Part shown: piece by piece, positions 16,501 to 20,476 of the stretch
How positions within the stretch are numbered: position 1 is the stretch's first letter
Layout: every line of letters begins with the position of its first letter
Assembly (NCBI GenBank): GCA_002320815.1
Contig: DCLA01000033.1
Location: 60,903-81,378, forward strand
Direction: 5' to 3'
From: Myxococcales bacterium UBA1660
GTDB lineage: Bacteria; Myxococcota_A; Polyangia; Polyangiales; Houyiibacteriaceae
Length of the DNA stretch: 20,476 nt
Translations under genes and position numbers: made by a program
Notes under the pieces: generated by a model
The model's input: only the letters and a program-made list of their open reading frames with translations
Databases searched by the model: none
What the model was told of the DNA's origin: nothing

Positions 16501-19500
16501 TGTCGATATGGGAGACCTGGAACGGGGGCCAAATATTGGACGCTGGCCGTGTCGCGTGTCCGCGACCATTCCCTCGCAATCACCTATGGCAGAGCGGTGC
16601 GCGGAGCACGGCGGCGTGGGCTTCTGGTGTCAGGAAGGAAACGTGGACTGTGCTGACCCAGGCCAACGTTTTGCCTTCAGTAGTCGAATGGTGAATGCCG
16701 TAGTAGCTGCGAAGCTGATCTCTGGTGCGACGCTGGAGGGAAGTGCCATCGGCTTCCACCACGTTGACCCTTTGAGACTCGAATCGTGTGGAGGCGTGCA
16801 GATGCGCTCACTGTACACAGGTCTCGGAGGTTCAGACTTTGCAACGGAAAGGTGCGAAGGCGTCGACGACGACGGTTGGGACCCCGGGAACCTGACTTTT
16901 GAATACCATTTCCGTTCTGGTCCTTACATCCTGGATGTTAGCTCCTGGCCGTGGCTGTCGGAGCCGCCTACTATCGTAAGCTACGGTGACCATGTTCAAA
17001 GGCAGGATTCGGTGGTCGGCCCCACCATGCAAGGCTTGGCCTATCGAGCAACCTCAATTACCTCAGGCTTTCAGGGGCGACCCTCTTCGCCGTTCGGTGG
17101 CTTTCGGTTGCATGAGGTGCTGCGCTCCGCATCGGCTGAAGCCGCAATCCTTGGCCGGTGGCATGATGCTGACGCAACTTTTGGCTACGGAACTAGGACG
17201 GATGACTACAGGATGGCGAACTTGGAAGAGTGCAATCCCCTCGTGCCTTCCTCCATTACAAACGGCAGTGTTCGAGATGCTGCGGAGATGCTCTGTGAGG
17301 TGCCGCTCAATGGCTCTGTGGGCACCGCAAGCTGCGGGCAGCCTCCCAGTGTCTCAACGGCTCAGGATCTTCCGGTATTGGTCGATTTTCTAGAATGCGC
17401 AGCCGATACCTTTGAGCAGAGTGGTGAGCGGATGGTCTTTGCGGGCATGCCTCTAGATGTCGCCTCCGCGGTGCAGAGTGGGGACTCGTTTGCGGTAAAT
17501 CCCGGTGCTGGAGGAGTGTACGGAGATGCACTCAGCGGCGTGCGACTTGCGCTTCGAGACATTCCACAGTTGCAGTTGACAGTTGCATCAAAACTGGACC
17601 AGTTTGCTGCCGCGATGCGAGGTACCGAAGCCCGGCTGCGCTCGATCGGAATTAGCGATCAACTGAGTACGATGAGGCTGGCGTCGACCATCTCATCGCA
17701 GGCTGCGGCGTGTGGAACTGCGATAGCGCGGGGGGCTAGCGGTTTGGGAGCGATCGGGGGCGATATCGCGGCCGGCGCGATCACATGTGTCAATTCGGCA
17801 GTGCAAATCGGGCTAGCGTTCGCGCAAGCTGGCCTTGAAGCCGAGCAAGGTGACTCTCAGCGGCAGGAGGTTGTCGCAACCATCATGCGAGATCTTCTCA
17901 CCGCGGTGGAACAGATGGAGTCGGCCACGCTTGCTCTCAAGACGGCACAAGAGAAGATCGATGCTGGCCTCACGGCGGTCGAGAGCGCCCGCCGAAAGGC
18001 CAAGCGAGCGGTGAGTCGAGCTCTGTTTGCTGATAGCGACGCTAGCGGGGCGGTGTACCCGGTGAATACTGTCATGCGAAGGCAGAGCAACACTTTGGCC
18101 ATTCGGTATAGAGAGGCTCATCGGCGTGCTCTCATGATGGCTTCTCTGGCGCGACTCGCGCTGGAACAACGTCTGGGCGTAAGGCTCGAAGAGTTGTCCG
18201 ATATGGCTACCTCGGGAGGACTTTCGCTAGTAGAGGATCCTGCTGAATGGGCGTCGGACCTATGCACTATGAGTGGAGTCGACTTTGGTTCCCTCAGAGA
18301 CGGGCGGACGGTTCACGACAGCTATGAAGACGAATTCGTGGGCGACTACGTTCGTCGACTCGAAGGTGTGGTCGAGACCTATCGACTAGACCTTCCGTTC
18401 TCGGATGGCCGAGATCGTTCGGTTGTCTCCGTTAGGGACGACATAATGGCTGTAAATGATGAAGGCGCCGAGTGCACGGAGGCCGAAGCTCAGCGAAACC
18501 TTCTCTATGACGGTTCGCGCTTCTTGCTGGGTAGCCCGATCGACGCAGCGGCCGAGCTGCCGATTGGGTGGAGCGTGGCGGGTTGTGAAGCCGTTTCCCT
18601 GGAGACCGGAGAAGAGCCGGTAGTTGTCGACTGCGTCTCACTCATTCCCTTGGCCGAGGGCATGGTTCCCCAAGGAACTCCCGAAGAGCCCTCGGTTCCC
18701 GGCGGTCATCGTCTCGTTTTCGGCAACCATGAGAGTGCTGCCGCTGCAGCCGGCGATGAGACCGATGTCACGAGGACGAGTTTGAGAAATGAAACCAGCA
18801 TTCGTCAGCCGTTGGACGTTATGCCTGGACATACCTACAGGGTGTCGTTTTACTATCGGCCGAGCGAGTTCTTCTATAGGTCGTCGGACAGCGTGGCGTC
18901 TATGCCGATAGGTCCGTCGCCACAAGAGCTTGCGGATGTCGAAGGCCTCGGCGGTAATTCAGCACGGTTGCCGATTTGGGGGAGTCAATCGGTCGGGGAT
19001 TCTGTTACCAGAGAGTGGTTCTTTTTTACCGCTGAGCCGGGTGCGCAGTATCGTCTTGTCCTTCGTCCCGCTCCCGGCAGCGGCGGAGAGCAGCCTGTCG
19101 ATCAGGCGATCGACGTGGCTGGATTTATGATGGAGGACGTCAGCCGACTTGACGTTACGGCGGCATCCGTCGCTGCGGACTTGCCTCCGGAAATGTTGGA
19201 GCATTCAGGCACAAGGTATCGCCTGTGCGAAGACACTGACGGTTCTGCGTTTCGATCGAGGTGGCGTCGGAAATGTGAGAGGACTTGCGTCGCAGGCGGC
19301 GCTGCATGTTCGTCGATGGTGACGCGCTGCTTCTGGGAGACGGACTTCGCTTTGGATATCGCTCGTGACGATTCGCGTTGGTTGACCTCGGGCGCTGGGT
19401 ATGCTCGTGGAAACTACAACTACAGAACCGAAGCCGTTGCCGTGAACTTCGTCGGCACTGCTCTCCGTGACTGTGAGGGTGTGGCGAGCGGCAGTGTTTG

Positions 19501-19825
19501 CTATGCAAATGGCTCGATACCGTATTCGATCTATCATGATGCGGGGTTCCAGGTGCGCAATCACGTGGGTAATATATACTCCGCGCCCCTGAATCCCGGC
19601 CGCATCGAGACGGCCCGCGGCCTCGCTGCTGAGCGGTACATTACCAACCCGACGTCGGGTGCTGACTCTGCGTTGCTATCCGGTTACATGCGTCGTGAGA
19701 TGCAAGGGCGTCCCATTGCCGGGAACTACCGGATCCGCGTTTGGGACGAGCCTGGCGTCATGTTCGATAGGATCGAAGATGTGCAGCTCATCATCGACTA
19801 CCGCTACTGGACCCGGCTCAACTGA
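13589..19825 (+). CDS. Giant lipoprotein of unknown function, 2078 aa
   Basis: No family recognised over the full length. The signal peptide (H-L-I-W-I-L-L-V-A-T-G-V-A-A-F-G-C) ends at Cys23, a probable lipoprotein site with an unusual Phe at -2. Seen in order: a largely helical N-terminal half with a cysteine motif S-C-R-Q-T-A-C-E-L-Q-L-R-L-C (119-132); a calcium-loop-like D-S-D-G-D-G-A-V-D (753-761) followed by a small cysteine cluster (767-782); a mixed region to about 1300; helices with coiled-coil character (about 1312-1371 and 1421-1540) around a Gly/Ala-rich hydrophobic segment (1372-1415) bracketed by Cys1375 and Cys1400; a jelly-roll or carbohydrate-binding-like region (about 1637-1845, N-L-L-Y-D-G and G-H-T-Y-R-V-S-F-Y-Y); cysteines from 1880; and a C-terminal module ending D-V-Q-L-I-I-D-Y-R-Y-W-T-R-L-N. 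Coupled to neighbours on both sides. Its GC is markedly lower than in the left part of the window. A surface effector, adhesin or pore former is possible; function is unproven. Confidence 0.9.
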   Translation: MTGYKMHLIWILLVATGVAAFGCSDADPSLSVGGDNGAPDWTERRRRMNITAGVDGESRDITVDELVHGEFDPQVNMPDDKGIRADCELLLLDPPEDGGTAPSNCTFPTDVLSPGTVKSCRQTACELQLRLCVANRLMELADVPQFDREIGNFTVGPQDRAAQAGLHEAAMDVARETMILAAGSLETALHDPSGKLCVPGNGVDALEGLYLGAPGPTNGEVIGHAMAEAYYLMRDAAEKAVSDNLALGDEAFAVESSQTRAARVAYTAPVLSRGHAAQIAIGNDPTLDLSTGQTALPSLGNQPLFTRERSESASFRMALSLFRDAAPSPREILATDSVSLDALITDGTPEGTLSKRLAERYDTALPTNADDFIEHFGTSREDLREAREVLIEELIGFDRNLDQKLVENFDYVSGPLANVRYAATATPPSTPPGRWAALALQGHPDEAVTSRVTETSFAGSPKLDGDYARRSMANAVDYALSAANELMANNVNELSDATIGSFASLLSEADERPARLEYILKPDGSLVLRVLGGSLANVFFVKGTSGLECALKGTVEGQPCDLEEHSVKRSEGSDFALGSASRLGFDGGVEYSATDSSPAVGETAIFHAIFETDVDLGNRDLLGSVPVTNPNVWQVPELSAAIPANPWAAELVRASLAPADDDPTEPIINCAGVDTTQAIPLENELSEDGSGVESSWRTYLALAKQAADEADRIGQDLIEQGLRMDLRAEGALDVLAETCGTNIDLDWTRVNLDSDGDGAVDLVDGPCSTGCAEGRVCHQGYCVADPIEGLLASAGSDDANLSRLRACVADAEVIPFVSLGSDDLCVWRSRSNPNDICQGSHPGFECPFRLSRTLEASSTHASCEEIPEGMVPNDSDIEFVSVHPLNLFQSDGPGTSSGPQRRAQLCDALRTMREPGGGGWSQAFRKSAAWLLIDEGNELSASNLYASGAALNVTYRAGGFSSLSIGKKNWFVDMGDLERGPNIGRWPCRVSATIPSQSPMAERCAEHGGVGFWCQEGNVDCADPGQRFAFSSRMVNAVVAAKLISGATLEGSAIGFHHVDPLRLESCGGVQMRSLYTGLGGSDFATERCEGVDDDGWDPGNLTFEYHFRSGPYILDVSSWPWLSEPPTIVSYGDHVQRQDSVVGPTMQGLAYRATSITSGFQGRPSSPFGGFRLHEVLRSASAEAAILGRWHDADATFGYGTRTDDYRMANLEECNPLVPSSITNGSVRDAAEMLCEVPLNGSVGTASCGQPPSVSTAQDLPVLVDFLECAADTFEQSGERMVFAGMPLDVASAVQSGDSFAVNPGAGGVYGDALSGVRLALRDIPQLQLTVASKLDQFAAAMRGTEARLRSIGISDQLSTMRLASTISSQAAACGTAIARGASGLGAIGGDIAAGAITCVNSAVQIGLAFAQAGLEAEQGDSQRQEVVATIMRDLLTAVEQMESATLALKTAQEKIDAGLTAVESARRKAKRAVSRALFADSDASGAVYPVNTVMRRQSNTLAIRYREAHRRALMMASLARLALEQRLGVRLEELSDMATSGGLSLVEDPAEWASDLCTMSGVDFGSLRDGRTVHDSYEDEFVGDYVRRLEGVVETYRLDLPFSDGRDRSVVSVRDDIMAVNDEGAECTEAEAQRNLLYDGSRFLLGSPIDAAAELPIGWSVAGCEAVSLETGEEPVVVDCVSLIPLAEGMVPQGTPEEPSVPGGHRLVFGNHESAAAAAGDETDVTRTSLRNETSIRQPLDVMPGHTYRVSFYYRPSEFFYRSSDSVASMPIGPSPQELADVEGLGGNSARLPIWGSQSVGDSVTREWFFFTAEPGAQYRLVLRPAPGSGGEQPVDQAIDVAGFMMEDVSRLDVTAASVAADLPPEMLEHSGTRYRLCEDTDGSAFRSRWRRKCERTCVAGGAACSSMVTRCFWETDFALDIARDDSRWLTSGAGYARGNYNYRTEAVAVNFVGTALRDCEGVASGSVCYANGSIPYSIYHDAGFQVRNHVGNIYSAPLNPGRIETARGLAAERYITNPTSGADSALLSGYMRREMQGRPIAGNYRIRVWDEPGVMFDRIEDVQLIIDYRYWTRLN

Positions 19826-19828
19826 ACG

Positions 19829-20476
19829 ATGCTTCGGGCGGCGCAATGGTCGATACCCTGCTGCATCCTCTTCGCCGCTGCTTGTGGCGGCGGAGAGGAG
19901 AGCCCTCCGGTAGTCGAAGGCGGGAGCGACTCGGGGGCTGTAGACGCCTCGATGCCGGAAGCCGACCTCGGCGTCGATGTCGACGGTGGTGTTGTCGACG
20001 GTGGCGCGTCGGACGCCTCCGCGGACGATGCGGGGCTTCCGGACGGCGGCGCCTGCATTTGCCCGGACGCTACGGGCTGTCTGGCTTATAGCTGCGATGA
20101 GGGTGGCAACTGCATCGAGGCGCCGGCTGAACGCGGCACGAGCTGCGCGCTCTCCGAGACGGCAGACGGTGTCTGTCTCGCCGGCGCCTGTGTTCTGCGG
20201 GGCTGCGGCGACTCCTTCCGGGAGCCGGGGCCCGACCCTGTTGCCGAGGAGTGTGATGACGGGAACACGGTAGCGGACGACCTCTGTGATCTCGAGTGTC
20301 GGCCGACGGTTCTCGACGTCCACCGACACGAGTTCGATGAACTCATCGACCTGGGGGTCCAACGCCGTCATCCGGTCGTGGGTGTTGCTGGGGACGGCTC
20401 TGCTCTTGCGGCCTGGGCCAAGGAGGACTCGGACGGTACGGATCCGGTGCTTCGTATCCGTTCGACGAACCACGTC
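19829..20476 (+). CDS. Cysteine-rich lipoprotein with DUF4215-type repeat (3' end outside window)
   Basis: ATG 19829 follows the giant gene's TGA by three bases and lies in the same reading frame (TGA-ACG-ATG). The frame is open for 216 residues to the right edge. The short signal M-L-R-A-A-Q-W-S-I-P-C-C-I-L-F-A-A-A-C gives a likely lipidated Cys19, followed by an Asp/Gly/Ala-rich tether (about 20-73). A cysteine-rich region includes E-C-D-D-G-N-T-V-A-D-D-L-C-D-L-E-C near 141-157, the core of the myxobacterial DUF4215 disulfide repeat. A new domain begins near residue 183 with V-V-G-V-A-G-D-G-S-A-L-A-A-W-A, a pattern seen at the start of repeated beta-blade segments, but too little is in view to name it. 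It is probably the fourth gene of the surface operon. No strong ribosome binding site is visible, so re-initiation after the giant gene is likely. Confidence 0.85.
   Translation, partial: MLRAAQWSIPCCILFAAACGGGEESPPVVEGGSDSGAVDASMPEADLGVDVDGGVVDGGASDASADDAGLPDGGACICPDATGCLAYSCDEGGNCIEAPAERGTSCALSETADGVCLAGACVLRGCGDSFREPGPDPVAEECDDGNTVADDLCDLECRPTVLDVHRHEFDELIDLGVQRRHPVVGVAGDGSALAAWAKEDSDGTDPVLRIRSTNHV

Noticed and set aside
1..20476. CRISPR array, tRNA/rRNA, insertion sequence
   Set aside because: The only repeats are short coding tandem repeats without unique spacers. No transposase, terminal inverted repeats, cloverleaf or rRNA-like segment was seen by eye.

Overview
The window looks like chromosomal DNA from a high-GC myxobacterium (Myxococcota, probably the Polyangia side). 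The reasons are very GC-rich genes, giant soluble TPR proteins, a C-terminal MYXO-CTERM surface-sorting signal, a DUF4215-type cysteine repeat with an E-C-D-D-G-N core, and a run of cysteine-rich lipoproteins. The assignment is inference from protein style; no rRNA or marker gene is present.

Left block (1-6227, minus strand): a 1607-residue TPR protein is translationally coupled by an ATGA overlap to an acidic, Pro/Ala/Lys-rich, internally repetitive protein that runs off the left edge. The products look cytoplasmic. Divergent from it is hutH (6388-7959, plus), an intact histidine ammonia-lyase with no other hut gene in view. A hairpin at 8011-8037 lies between hutH and the convergent minus-strand genes.

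Middle block (8044-10917, minus strand): in transcription order, a small 87-residue protein of unknown function, an alpha/beta hydrolase coupled to it by ATGA, a short-chain dehydrogenase/reductase, and a 213-residue protein of unknown function. All four point the same way and may be one transcript, although the 102-base gap between hydrolase and dehydrogenase could hold another promoter.

Right block (11069-20476, plus strand): four exported proteins with overlapping or nearly touching reading frames. They are a matrixin-type zinc protease with a MYXO-CTERM anchor, a lipoprotein with a cysteine-rich stalk and a formylglycine-generating-enzyme-like domain that lacks the catalytic cysteines, a 2078-residue lipoprotein, and a DUF4215-containing lipoprotein cut by the right edge. 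The giant lipoprotein has a long helical region interrupted by a Gly/Ala-rich hydrophobic segment, a carbohydrate-binding-like beta region and a distinctive C-terminal module. Base composition is clearly lower in GC here than in the left two blocks (single 60-base lines counted by hand: 43/60 and 46/60 on the left, 32/60 and 28/60 inside the giant gene). This surface operon is the best candidate for an undescribed system: the sequence supports an exported protease, a lectin-fold lipoprotein and a giant helical lipoprotein made together. A role in adhesion, predation or pore formation is only a hypothesis.

No tRNA, rRNA, CRISPR array, insertion sequence or attachment site was recognised. No gene-free stretch exceeds about 165 bases.
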